Of a stretch of DNA of 64,000 nucleotides, positions 29,602 through 38,607 are shown piece after piece (the stretch's first letter is position 1; the number at the start of each line of letters is the position of its first letter). This DNA comes from a virus. Position numbers and translations under genes: made by a program. The DNA lies in the IMG/VR virus record IMGVR_UViG_3300035701_000016, positions 1-64,000 of that record; one strand, 5' to 3'. A model generated the notes under the pieces. The model was given only the letters and a program-made list of their open reading frames with translations. It ran no database searches and had not been told where the DNA came from.

Positions 29602-31510
29602 TTAGACCTCCTTTCTTTAGGACTTCTCTAACCAGAGAGGAAGTAATCTGAATCGCACTTTCTCTTCTGTAATCTAACACTTGATGAATTACATGATCTA
29701 TAGTCTGTCCGCCATCTTCTCTGCAAGCCAGCAAGTGAATTACAGTTGGCGATTGAGTAGTACCTATTCTACGAATACGGTAGAGACTCTGATAATAGTC
29801 ATCTCCGTTGAATGAGCGTTCAAGATAGACTGCAGTCCTTGCTTTTGTTAGCGTAAGACCGAACTTGCCTACTCCAGGATGTGCTACGATAACACTAAGC
29901 TCACCATTCTGAAACATGTCCACTATGGTCTGTCTATCATCTGTTGAAGTGCTTCCGGTAAGAGCAGCCACCTTTATATTCTTTTCCTCAAGAATGGCAG
30001 CTATGTAGTGTGCAGTCTTGATAAAGTTTGTCCATATTATGATGGGAAATTCTACCCACTGTAGCATTTCCTCCAAAGCCTTCCATTTAGCTCCATCGTT
30101 AGCTCCACCTATAAGAATGGGATTGCTGGCAATCTGTACCAACCTTAGCATCTGACTCAACACATTAGGAGAAAGAACTTCATCTCCATCTGGTAGGGAC
30201 GCTACAAATTCTCTTTCCATCTGAGCGTACAGTTCATCCTGTCCATTACCCATCTGTATTTCTATGTCCTGGAATATCCAGGGTGGAAGATCTAAGTCCT
30301 CCTCCCCAGGAATAGTAAAGTAGATATCCCTAAAGTTTTCCATGATGCGGCTATACGCATCTGGTTGATTTCCTACTACAGCTGTCCCCCACTGATTAGT
30401 TTCCAAAGAGCAATAGGATCTGGCAAATTTCCAGTAGGATGAAAATCTGCCGTGATCCAATATGTTGAGCTGAGCCCACATGTCGTCATAGAATTTGGTT
30501 ATGGGACTACCGGATAGAAACCATACATATCTGGGATTCTTGCATACTTTCTTAATCTGCTTTACTCTGCTCGTATCCCTATTCTTGAGCAGAACAGATT
30601 CATCGCATATTACTACATCAAAATTTTGATTGATGATATCTTCATAGTTATTGACAACTGTATTATAGTTCGTTACTACCCATCTGTCATATGAGTCCCA
30701 GGTATTAACAGATCCATGCCAAATCACGGCTGGCCTACCGCACCACTTATTGATTTCTTTCTTCCAGTTGAGACAGAGAGAAAGAGGACAGATTACCAGG
30801 ATTCTTTGAGCCTGTAAATCTTCTGCTGCCAGAATAGCTGCCGCTGATTTACCCCTTCCTGGTTTCAATCCGACTAATACTCTCTCGTAATGGGTCATGA
30901 AGGCTGAGCCTTTCTTTTGAAAGGCATATAATGGACTTTCCGCAACCACATCTGATAACTCCAACGGTTTTGATAGTGTGGCTAGATATTCATCCACGGT
31001 AGGATCTGCCATCAAGTCGGAAAACATAGCCTTAACTCCGGATATATTCTCCAATGAGATCTTTCCTATCCAACCTACATCGTTTCCTCCCCATGTAAAT
31101 CCTAACGTTTTTATCTGGGCAGATGGATAAACGTTAGGTTTGAAAAGTAACTTTCCATGTGCTACCCGCAACGTTCCAGAGCTCTTTGGTGCGGCATGAC
31201 CAATGCCCACTACCCGTAGGTCGTTTAATGTCGAATGTTGTAGGGGTTCGTATGGGGCTAAAGACTCTAGTTGGGATTTATATTTAATCAAAACTTGCTT
31301 TGCTACCCCCACCTGTTTCATGGTGATAAAATTCTTCTCAAGAATTTGTTCCGCGATACTGGACATGAATGGAGCATCAACAGCATTGAACCCAACTCCG
31401 TTCAATTCCCTAGTCGTTTCTGTATACTTTTCATCCTGGGTTTGTAGACCATAGAGGGTGAGAATCTTGAGTGCTACTTCTTTGGCATTTTCCAAATCGT
31501 CTTCTTGCAT
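29594..31510 (-). CDS. SF2 (SNF2-like) DNA helicase
   Basis: 638 residues. Motif I GLKPGRGKSAAA (about 215), Ia ILVICPLSLCLNWKKE, motif II VICDES, motif III WFLSGSPI, and in the second RecA domain motif V AHPGVGKFGLTL with motif VI YRIRRIGTTQ. The N-terminal 200 residues have no known fold. Phage helicases of this group remodel or unwind DNA in replication restart and recombination. First gene behind the - strand promoter at 31541, so it heads the replication block. Confidence 0.85.
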   Translation of the reverse strand: MQEDDLENAKEVALKILTLYGLQTQDEKYTETTRELNGVGFNAVDAPFMSSIAEQILEKNFITMKQVGVAKQVLIKYKSQLESLAPYEPLQHSTLNDLRVVGIGHAAPKSSGTLRVAHGKLLFKPNVYPSAQIKTLGFTWGGNDVGWIGKISLENISGVKAMFSDLMADPTVDEYLATLSKPLELSDVVAESPLYAFQKKGSAFMTHYERVLVGLKPGRGKSAAAILAAEDLQAQRILVICPLSLCLNWKKEINKWCGRPAVIWHGSVNTWDSYDRWVVTNYNTVVNNYEDIINQNFDVVICDESVLLKNRDTSRVKQIKKVCKNPRYVWFLSGSPITKFYDDMWAQLNILDHGRFSSYWKFARSYCSLETNQWGTAVVGNQPDAYSRIMENFRDIYFTIPGEEDLDLPPWIFQDIEIQMGNGQDELYAQMEREFVASLPDGDEVLSPNVLSQMLRLVQIASNPILIGGANDGAKWKALEEMLQWVEFPIIIWTNFIKTAHYIAAILEEKNIKVAALTGSTSTDDRQTIVDMFQNGELSVIVAHPGVGKFGLTLTKARTAVYLERSFNGDDYYQSLYRIRRIGTTQSPTVIHLLACREDGGQTIDHVIHQVLDYRRESAIQITSSLVREVLKKGGLNG

Positions 31511-31540
31511 TCTTTAATCCTTATTTTAGGTTGTAATTTT

Positions 31541-31569
31541 ATTATAGCACAACGGAACCAATTGAACAA
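31541..31569 (-). promoter_or_regulatory. sigma70 promoter heading the replication block
   Basis: On the - strand: TTGTTC, 17 bases, consensus TATAAT with extended TGC. The spacer ends TTCCGTTGTGC, close to the early family. It lies directly after the late-operon hairpin and 31 bases before the helicase start. Confidence 0.85.
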
Positions 31570-31602
31570 CAGCCAATATGTATCAATTTACTTCCAGATG
31601 AA

Positions 31603-31630
31603 AGTAGGCGGAGGTTCGGCTCCGCCTACT
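31603..31630 (-). terminator. hairpin ending the late operon
   Basis: AGTAGGCGGAG (31603-31613) pairs perfectly with CTCCGCCTACT (31620-31630); on the - strand TTTC follows. It sits between the last late gene and the replication promoter. Confidence 0.7.
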
Positions 31631-31660
31631 CAGGCTCTGTTGTTACCGATAAACTGAAAT

Positions 31661-32029
31661 CTATTTGAGAGCCTGCTTCCTAAGAGCCAGGGCTTTATCG
31701 TATGAAAATGATTTACCTACCATAGGAATACCCTTAACGGCGAAATGCGTTACCTTAGAAACGAGCAGTTGGCTCACATAGGCAAGAATAAAGGTCGCTA
31801 CGGTAGCAGCCTCAGCTGCGATAGGATTTAGGGTAGTGAAGTCAAACTCAGGTTTGAAAATCCGGAGTCCGTACATTACCAGAATACAAATCAAGTTGGC
31901 ACCTCCAACCCAGAGCGGAGCTTGATCTTCTTTCACCAGATTGAAAATTTTGAGAATATTCACGACTACCGCAATAAGAGCGGAAAACCCTGCGAGGGCT
32001 GCGAACTGAGCAACAACATCTAGAAACAT
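31661..32029 (-). CDS. holin-like membrane protein
   Basis: 122 residues from the ATG at 32029, correctly spaced from AAGGAGA. Three hydrophobic helices (FAALAGFSALIAVVVNIL, GGANLICILVMYGL, AATVATFILAYVSQLL) and a basic C-terminal tail fit a class I holin. Last gene of the late operon, next to two other small membrane proteins, which supports a lysis cassette separated from the lysozyme at 9876. Confidence 0.6.
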   Translation of the reverse strand: MFLDVVAQFAALAGFSALIAVVVNILKIFNLVKEDQAPLWVGGANLICILVMYGLRIFKPEFDFTTLNPIAAEAATVATFILAYVSQLLVSKVTHFAVKGIPMVGKSFSYDKALALRKQALK

Positions 32030-32031
32030 GG

Positions 32032-32451
32032 TCATTCTCCTTTTAAGGGAGTTGTTATCTCCCCATCAACTAAAATCTGCTGAATTTTGGATTTTAGATT
32101 CCAGTCAGCAGCTAAACATTCGGAACATCCAGGAATATTATGAAGTTTTACCTGTCTTTCCTTAAGATAGTCGTCAATGGCTTTCACCAGTTGAGTTTGT
32201 CTATTAGAATAAATTCTTAATTCTAATTTAGATCTTCCCAGTTCTAATCTTAGAGGATCCATCAATTCTTTTGCAGCATTCACAATGGAATCCATATCGG
32301 ATCTACCGGAGTTTTTATTCTCCAATCTCAATCTTTCTTTATTCAAAATATCTTCATTCTTTCTGGCTTCTCTGGTGTTGACATATACAAGATATCCAAG
32401 AATAAATGACGATACTATAGAAACTATAGCCGTTATTCCTGACCAGTCCAT
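32032..32451 (-). CDS. membrane-anchored coiled-coil protein
   Basis: 139 residues from the ATG at 32451, which overlaps the upstream stop; a longer frame overlaps that gene. One N-terminal membrane helix (ITAIVSIVSSFILGYLVYV) is followed by about 80 residues of charged coiled coil (ARKNEDILNKERLRLENKN) and a C-x2-C near the end. The shape recalls inner-membrane spanins or holin partners, but no pair is evident. Confidence 0.55.
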   Translation of the reverse strand: MDWSGITAIVSIVSSFILGYLVYVNTREARKNEDILNKERLRLENKNSGRSDMDSIVNAAKELMDPLRLELGRSKLELRIYSNRQTQLVKAIDDYLKERQVKLHNIPGCSECLAADWNLKSKIQQILVDGEITTPLKGE

Positions 32452-32452
32452 T

Positions 32453-32773
32453 TTAGTGTATTCCACCTTTTGGTCCAAAGTATATGATCCATGCTCTAGA
32501 AGCACTAAGAACAGAATAGAGTAATACAATAGGTCTTCCAAGAATTCTTCCGATATCTGGAGGTGCGACGAAAGAATTTATTTGAGGTTGGAAAAATATA
32601 TAGATATAAACAATCATGGTGGCAAGATTTACTACGGTAGAAGCCACATAGAGAAAATTCCAATTATTGGGATAGGAGTTTCTTTTCATGATCATTGCGT
32701 ATATTATCGTAGATAGTGTAGAGAAGAATAATATCATTATAGTTATGATCGTACCAAGAATAGAATCTATCAT
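32453..32773 (-). CDS. small three-helix membrane protein
   Basis: 106 residues; helices at about 4-28 (ILGTIITIMILFFSTLSTII), 42-62 and 82-98. The start overlaps the stop of the beta-propeller gene (ATGA). A second holin candidate in the lysis group. Confidence 0.55.
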   Translation of the reverse strand: MIDSILGTIITIMILFFSTLSTIIYAMIMKRNSYPNNWNFLYVASTVVNLATMIVYIYIFFQPQINSFVAPPDIGRILGRPIVLLYSVLSASRAWIIYFGPKGGIH

Positions 32774-33852
32774 TTTGCTACTCCTGCTACCGTTCTTATG
32801 TCAGATGTCATATCCTCTTCCATAATATTGTGAATATCCGTAGATAAATACCAGTCTACATCAGAGACCTTTTTTATTATTCCTCCCCTTAATCCCGTAT
32901 ATAATCTTCCGTTACGATAATCTATAACTACAAATTCTCCTGAAGCACTCATATCACAACCTCTCCAGGCTAGATCAATATTTCCAGCCGGTTGTGTTTC
33001 ATACCAATTAGATCCAGAATCTTCTGAGTAGTGAACTCTTCCACTATATATAGCATGGATTAAATTTACTCCCAACGCATCGCAACATATTATCTGATGA
33101 TTCTCATCCTGAAATATACCCGTAGGAGCAATCTCTGTCCAATTAGCTCCTGAATCTGTAGATTTCCATGCTCTTCCTTGACTGGCAACTGCGAACATTT
33201 TACTTCCATCTGCACTGACTGCAGCCTCTATCCAGTAACAATCTGTATCTCCAGCAGGTTGTCTTTCAGTCCAATTTGCTCCCGAATTAGATGAGGTATA
33301 TAATCTTCCAGATCCTGCAGATATACCATATTCACCTACTATGAGATTAGTTCCTGTAGAATCACATGCCAATAGAGACCAATTTCTCTCAACATTTCCT
33401 GCAGGTTGAGTTTCTGACCAGTTAGCTCCAGAATCAGTAGTAAGATATAGTCTAGCCAAAGCAGGAAGAATACGCTTGGCGATAGCCATCATGAAACTTG
33501 CATCACTATCACAACATACTCCTACCCAGTCAAAAGTGGATCCCCATCCTGACGGATCAATTTGAGTCCATCCTGCTCCATAATTGCTTGATACATACAG
33601 TTTTCCCTGAGCTAGAGTATTCTGTTCTCCCAATATTATAAAAGATCCACTATCGGTACAATCTACCTGGAATGATCTATGATCTGCCGCAGGTTCTATT
33701 CCACCCCAGTTAGCTCCTGAATTTACCGATATCTGTAAATCACTTCCAGGAACCGTAGCAACTATAGTAGATCCATCGTAATCGCAACATGGATGTTCCC
33801 ATGCTTTGTTTATATCTCCAAATGGTCTTCTCTCAGTCCAATAGTAACCCAT
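32770..33852 (-). CDS. BNR/Asp-box beta-propeller protein
   Basis: 360 residues with at least six S/T-x-D-x-G-x-x-W boxes (SVNSGANW, SSNYGAGW, TTDSGANW, SSNSGANW, STDSGANW, SEDSGSNW) spaced about 45-55 residues apart, the sialidase-type propeller pattern. The repeats are alike (WTERQPAGD, WSETQPAGN), suggesting recent duplication. No catalytic sialidase set (Arg triad, Tyr) is evident. Located after the tail-tip genes, so it is likely a tail-tip or fibre protein binding host surface sugars. Confidence 0.7.
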   Translation of the reverse strand: MGYYWTERRPFGDINKAWEHPCCDYDGSTIVATVPGSDLQISVNSGANWGGIEPAADHRSFQVDCTDSGSFIILGEQNTLAQGKLYVSSNYGAGWTQIDPSGWGSTFDWVGVCCDSDASFMMAIAKRILPALARLYLTTDSGANWSETQPAGNVERNWSLLACDSTGTNLIVGEYGISAGSGRLYTSSNSGANWTERQPAGDTDCYWIEAAVSADGSKMFAVASQGRAWKSTDSGANWTEIAPTGIFQDENHQIICCDALGVNLIHAIYSGRVHYSEDSGSNWYETQPAGNIDLAWRGCDMSASGEFVVIDYRNGRLYTGLRGGIIKKVSDVDWYLSTDIHNIMEEDMTSDIRTVAGVAK

Positions 33853-34766
33853 TATACATGCTCCACTTGGACTAGTTGAGGATTCCAGAATATTCTGGTA
33901 ACATCTATGGCAACCCCAAGAATTTGAATAACATCATCCGTACCTGAAGGTCTAACCTGGGTGAGAGTATTTCCTGTAGTTCCCACTACAGATAGATAGA
34001 TCAAACCTCCTACAGTCCATGACCAACCAGAATCTCTAGCAAATCCATACAATAGATACAATCCAGGAGTGTCATGATCTATAGATTCCAATGCCAATCC
34101 AAAAGAACTGGAGGTAGCAATACCATTAGCATCAGCTATTGCCATCTCACCAGTAGAATTTATTCTGCAAGCATCTCCGAACCCTTGTACATCGTGAGCT
34201 GTAAAAGTTGCCGAGAGCCCACTGTAATCATGATCTGCAGGAGATGGATTCAATTCGATCTGATCTCCACCGACACCACCTGCGATTGTTACGACAGTCT
34301 CTCCAGCACCTCCATCATCAGTAACAGCTACCCCGGAACCTTCAAAATGAATAATGGCCTCATAAGGCATTAACGATCCACCTTCATCATAAATATCGTG
34401 AGGAGGAAGAATATCAACCGTAGTAAGAGTATTACCAGGATCATCAGCAACAGTAACTCCTGATCCACTAAAATTCAAAATGGGTTGTTGAGGAAAAGGA
34501 ACATAATTTCCCTCTATTATGTGACCTCCGCTAGAAGCATCAGCCCATTCTACTCCATTCGGAAGTGAAGAATTAACGGTAAGAACCTGAGCGTCTATAC
34601 CCAACGGAAGAACTACAGCCGTATTAAGACCAGTACCTACCGCAGTATCTCCCTTATTCTTCCAAATAAGATCATTGGCAATAGTAACTCTCGGAAGAGC
34701 CTCTATTGTTCTTATCCTTTTGGAAATAGCAACTAATGTTTCGGCAAGTTCTAGGAGAATATTCAT
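33852..34766 (-). CDS. tail fibre / tip protein
   Basis: 304 residues from the ATG at 34766, which overlaps the upstream stop (TAATGA). A helical N-terminus (NILLELAETLVAISKRIRTI) precedes strand-rich repeats FSGSGVTVADDPGN and FEGSGVAVTDDGGA, a pattern common in phage fibres. The C-terminal third reads as a small beta domain. Likely an adsorption protein attached to the tail tip. Confidence 0.6.
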   Translation of the reverse strand: MNILLELAETLVAISKRIRTIEALPRVTIANDLIWKNKGDTAVGTGLNTAVVLPLGIDAQVLTVNSSLPNGVEWADASSGGHIIEGNYVPFPQQPILNFSGSGVTVADDPGNTLTTVDILPPHDIYDEGGSLMPYEAIIHFEGSGVAVTDDGGAGETVVTIAGGVGGDQIELNPSPADHDYSGLSATFTAHDVQGFGDACRINSTGEMAIADANGIATSSSFGLALESIDHDTPGLYLLYGFARDSGWSWTVGGLIYLSVVGTTGNTLTQVRPSGTDDVIQILGVAIDVTRIFWNPQLVQVEHV

Positions 34767-35644
34767 TATGATGGACCGATTGCTAACCAACTGACTAATC
34801 TAGCTATTCTTATTCCAGATCCTGCTGGAGTAGATTCCCAACCCCAGACCTCCAATTCATTACCAGGAGTAAGGTCATGTCTTACCATTAGAAAACTATT
34901 GTAGTCATCACTCAGTATATCGTAGTCTCCGGTTATAAAACACAGAGGATCTCCGGAAAAATGCTCAGAAAATGCTGCATACGCATGAGTATACATATCT
35001 CCTGAACCCCCCTCATTGGTAACAAAATATCCGCACTGAATTTTCATTCCAGAAGGAGTATATGTAGTAACTCCGGTAGAACGCCAATCTGTAGAACTTC
35101 CTCCCTGTCTCTTTTCTACGAAGGATTTAAATGCAGCTATTGCTCCACTACTAATTGGAATCTGTCCCTCAGATCCTGCAGGTTTTATATCCTCAGCTTT
35201 TGGACGATTGGAAAACTTACAGAATGTTCTCAGATCGGTTACGGTAGCAACTCCAGCAGCTACGGTAACAGAAGCTAACAAAACTTCCCATGTAACTCCT
35301 GGAGTTTGAACCAACGGTAGAGCATGAGCGGTTGCAGTAATAGTTTTTCCTGCATAATCTATTTTCAATACCACGATATAATTATTCAATACAGCTACAG
35401 GTTTTGATGCGGTATTGATGTATAATCTTCCATTCACCAGAGCTGATCCTGTATCTACCAGAACTTCAGATGAGGCTATTCCTCGGTCAGTTACAATAAG
35501 CTCATTGGCTTTTCCAGTAAGAACGGAATCAAGAGTTATGTCATTGTTGAGAAGTCTAGCCATATTCTCAGCAAATGTATTGCTGTGATAACTACCGTGA
35601 TCTCCATGAGTAACTCCTCCCCAGAAGAATGAAATTTCTGTCAT
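34766..35644 (-). CDS. tail tip / receptor-binding protein, paralogue A
   Basis: 292 residues. Aligns by eye over its length with the next protein: SFFWGG opening, ALVNGRLYIN, SEGQIPISSGA, KRQGGSSTDWRSTG, YTPSGMKIQCG and the end VSWLAIGP. The C-terminal 90 residues resemble H-type lectin-like domains of phage fibres. Probably attaches to the baseplate by its N-terminus and binds a receptor by its C-terminus. Confidence 0.65.
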   Translation of the reverse strand: MTEISFFWGGVTHGDHGSYHSNTFAENMARLLNNDITLDSVLTGKANELIVTDRGIASSEVLVDTGSALVNGRLYINTASKPVAVLNNYIVVLKIDYAGKTITATAHALPLVQTPGVTWEVLLASVTVAAGVATVTDLRTFCKFSNRPKAEDIKPAGSEGQIPISSGAIAAFKSFVEKRQGGSSTDWRSTGVTTYTPSGMKIQCGYFVTNEGGSGDMYTHAYAAFSEHFSGDPLCFITGDYDILSDDYNSFLMVRHDLTPGNELEVWGWESTPAGSGIRIARLVSWLAIGPS

Positions 35645-35647
35645 AAT

Positions 35648-36511
35648 TTACCTCGGACCGATAGCCATCCAGAATACGACTCTGTCAGTATCCACTGACT
35701 GTTTGATATCAATTACAAATGTAGTCGTAGTTATAGTATTCACTCCGAAAGAAACATGAGTAACGTCAGACGAAGCAAAATTTCCCACCGTAATCAAAAC
35801 AATGGGAGCAAAAGCAAATGCCTCCGGAAATGTTACAGTAGCAGTTCCCAAATGAGTTCCGTTATCTACAACAACTGCCTTGGATCCGCATTGAATTAGG
35901 CATCCTACAGGAGTGTAGTCAGTATCTCCTTCAGTACTCCAAACGGTAGCAGATCCACCCTGTCTCTTGTCAATTATAGGAGCCCATGCAGAAGCTAAGC
36001 CGTCAGATTTTATGATCTGACCATTGGATCCTACGGGGCTTATATCTCCTACGGATACCTCGGTTGAGAAATTGCAGAAATCTCGAGCGTCTAGAGTCAA
36101 GGCACGAACTCCGGCAGCAGTCACAGTAGCTCTAGCAATCTCAATCTCCCAAGTTGCTCCAGGAGTATGCGTAGTGGCTACATATCCTGCGGCATTCGTG
36201 AGAAGAGCGGCTCTTACCGTTTGAGTTCCAAAATCTTTTCTCAGAACTACTGTATGATAATATATTCCTACTGCCGGAGTAGTAAGAGCTACAGATAGAG
36301 GAGCATCATTCACATAGATCTTTCCGTCAACTAGAGCAACTCCACTCTGTATTACTATATTGGATCCTACCAGAGATGGTGCTAATTCATTTAGTTGACC
36401 TACAAGAACTCCTTCTGTATCGAGATCTCGTTGAAACAGATATCTGAAGATATCTGAGAATTGATCGTCACTGTAAGCGGGTCCATTCCAATAGTATGAT
36501 AACTCAGCCAT
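35648..36511 (-). CDS. tail tip / receptor-binding protein, paralogue B
   Basis: 287 residues; a tandem paralogue of the gene just downstream (SYYWNG opening, ALVDGKIYVN, SNGQIIKSDGL, KRQGGSATVWSTEG, YTPVGCLIQCG, VFWMAIGP). The N-terminal halves agree better than the C-termini, which suggests a conserved attachment part and a diverging lectin-like tip. Three bases separate the pair. Confidence 0.65.
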   Translation of the reverse strand: MAELSYYWNGPAYSDDQFSDIFRYLFQRDLDTEGVLVGQLNELAPSLVGSNIVIQSGVALVDGKIYVNDAPLSVALTTPAVGIYYHTVVLRKDFGTQTVRAALLTNAAGYVATTHTPGATWEIEIARATVTAAGVRALTLDARDFCNFSTEVSVGDISPVGSNGQIIKSDGLASAWAPIIDKRQGGSATVWSTEGDTDYTPVGCLIQCGSKAVVVDNGTHLGTATVTFPEAFAFAPIVLITVGNFASSDVTHVSFGVNTITTTTFVIDIKQSVDTDRVVFWMAIGPR

Positions 36512-36520
36512 AATAATCTC

Positions 36521-37666
36521 CTACGTATTCATATCCGAGAATGTAACGGATAAACTATCAATAGATGATTTCACATCGTTACCGATCTCAACTACTCTCA
36601 TGGTAACAGATTCTTCGTCATCTATCATAGTAATTTTATCTCCGAGAAAGAAATGTTTGCCATAACAACATGAAGGTTGCATAAGAGGAGTAAAAGTAAC
36701 TTTCTTCTTCGGAGACTCCTCATTCAGGACACCATCTCCAAATGTTTCCATTTCTGATTCAAACCCATCCTGAGATCTAGATATTTCTATTCTATTCCAC
36801 GGAGAGTCCAGTACAGAAGGTTTGTATCTTGCAATCTTTTCTCTGGTAGATTCATCCCCACTTCCCAGAACAGTAATGACATTATGTTCAGATATTCTGT
36901 CATATGTATTGTTAAGATCAGAGATATTTCCTCTGTCAAGAGAGAATATGACAGGAAAATTTCCTGCCGTATTCAAACCAGTGGTATGATCTAATCCTGA
37001 AGTAGTTCTATTTTCACCCAATTGATCTGTATAGGTTTGAAATACAAATTCGTTGGAAGTCCAATCGAAGTATACTGCAAAATCTATAGATGAGAAGTCG
37101 GCTATTTCTGACACTACATCAAGCAGATTAGCGTAGGCTCTGTCACCTTCCCATACAATTCCAAGTCCGGTAGTAGGTTCTACACGAAAGTTAGGAAGAA
37201 CACCCGATATCACTCTACCATTTGCTACAGTAGCTGAAGGACCGCAGTTTTCTTCCACATACTCCTTCATAGCGGTCTCAGAATACTGGTATTTATAAGA
37301 TCTAATGGTAGCGGCAGGATAATTTATAATTGTTCTAGCTAGTAAATCATTCAATCCTACCCCGGAACTCTCGAATGTAACCACTCCAGTACTACTCACA
37401 TCTCTTGATCTTTTTCTATGGAATCCTAGAAATTCTTCGTAGAAATCAATACCAAGTCCCGGAAGAGATCTTAGTACTTGAATAGTACCATCTAGTTCGA
37501 ATAGAAATCTTCTCTGATCATCTCCGGATATTTTGAAGGAATATGATCCAACGCCATTTACCTGCTTCTTGTACGAAAGATATTCCCAGGAATCAAATAC
37601 AGCCACTACATTAAAGGACTGATTCCTGAGAACAACTTTGCATTTTGAAGCAATAGAATCCATCAT
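36521..37666 (-). CDS. tail hub protein (Gp37-like)
   Basis: 381 residues. The domain order and motifs (VFDSWEYLSYKKQVNGVGSY, LGFHRKRSRDVS, FAVYFDWTSNEFVFQ) resemble the siphovirus ReqiPepy6 Gp37-like group of tail-associated hub proteins. Its place right after the Dit-like gene agrees. It overlaps that gene by ATGA. It would form the tip to which the receptor-binding proteins attach. Confidence 0.65.
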   Translation of the reverse strand: MMDSIASKCKVVLRNQSFNVVAVFDSWEYLSYKKQVNGVGSYSFKISGDDQRRFLFELDGTIQVLRSLPGLGIDFYEEFLGFHRKRSRDVSSTGVVTFESSGVGLNDLLARTIINYPAATIRSYKYQYSETAMKEYVEENCGPSATVANGRVISGVLPNFRVEPTTGLGIVWEGDRAYANLLDVVSEIADFSSIDFAVYFDWTSNEFVFQTYTDQLGENRTTSGLDHTTGLNTAGNFPVIFSLDRGNISDLNNTYDRISEHNVITVLGSGDESTREKIARYKPSVLDSPWNRIEISRSQDGFESEMETFGDGVLNEESPKKKVTFTPLMQPSCCYGKHFFLGDKITMIDDEESVTMRVVEIGNDVKSSIDSLSVTFSDMNT

Positions 37667-38607
37667 ATTCCTATGTATCTAACGTAGTATTCAAGAGTGA
37701 CGGTAGAAGTAATGGTTGTACCGGAACCCGATATGGTAAAATCGTTACGACCACCGGTAGAAGCTGGTAGTGGAGCCTCCGGATCCGGAGCTATGTGGAA
37801 AGTGGTTATACTACTTTCCTCAGTTATAGATCCCATAAGATTTATGCCGAGATCATTGACGACCGATTTGTTACCGTAGGGTAGATCAATATAAATAGTC
37901 TCTCCAGACATAATAGCATAATTCAACTCAATAAATTCACCTGTGGTAACGTTAGTGATCTTGAATCCAGTCATAGGTCCTGTGATTATTATCTTGGGAT
38001 AAGATAACCAGGATCCAGGATATATCACGTATTTTGAGTCAGAGTATGATTCTTCTGACAGAGTAAATGAGAAGGTGAAAGGAAGAATCCAGAATGATGA
38101 CAATGCCGGATCGTATAGTAATGACCATGACAGTCGGTCAATATCCGGATCAAAGAATACGGGATCATGAGCTACAAATCTTAGAGTCTCCGCATAACCG
38201 AACTCATCCCATCGATCAAGATTTCTTGCATTGAATATTGGACCCTGCTCTATGAAAACATAAATATCTCTCATGGAACCGTCAGGAAATTTCTTTCTGA
38301 GAACTCCTGTATTCATCTTATGGATAAGATTTCTGTTGGGTCTGATGGCGTTAAGTAGAGCAGTTCTATTGATCCAGAACTCATCTCGTGAACAACTATT
38401 CTGTCTTACCAGCATTTGTATTGTTCTCTTACCAAGTCTATAGTCTAGAACAGTTTCTCCATGCTGATATGGACCCTGTTGAGTAATATACTCAATAGGT
38501 GGCATTCCCAAACCCTCTTCGGTAAGAAGGAATCTGGTACTGGTATCGAAGTGGTACTCCTTGCCGTCAGGAGATATGTATGAGGTAAATTCTAATACAT
38601 CTGTCAT
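37663..38607 (-). CDS. distal tail protein (Dit-like)
   Basis: 314 residues. The N-terminal half (TSYISPDGKEYHFDT, YQHGETVLDYRLGKRTIQML, FWINRTALLNAIRPNRN) follows the pattern of phage Dit/tail components; the C-terminal half is a beta-sandwich-like part. Lies between tape measure and hub genes, the standard siphovirus position, with one-base overlap to the former. Confidence 0.7.
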   Translation of the reverse strand: MTDVLEFTSYISPDGKEYHFDTSTRFLLTEEGLGMPPIEYITQQGPYQHGETVLDYRLGKRTIQMLVRQNSCSRDEFWINRTALLNAIRPNRNLIHKMNTGVLRKKFPDGSMRDIYVFIEQGPIFNARNLDRWDEFGYAETLRFVAHDPVFFDPDIDRLSWSLLYDPALSSFWILPFTFSFTLSEESYSDSKYVIYPGSWLSYPKIIITGPMTGFKITNVTTGEFIELNYAIMSGETIYIDLPYGNKSVVNDLGINLMGSITEESSITTFHIAPDPEAPLPASTGGRNDFTISGSGTTITSTVTLEYYVRYIGI

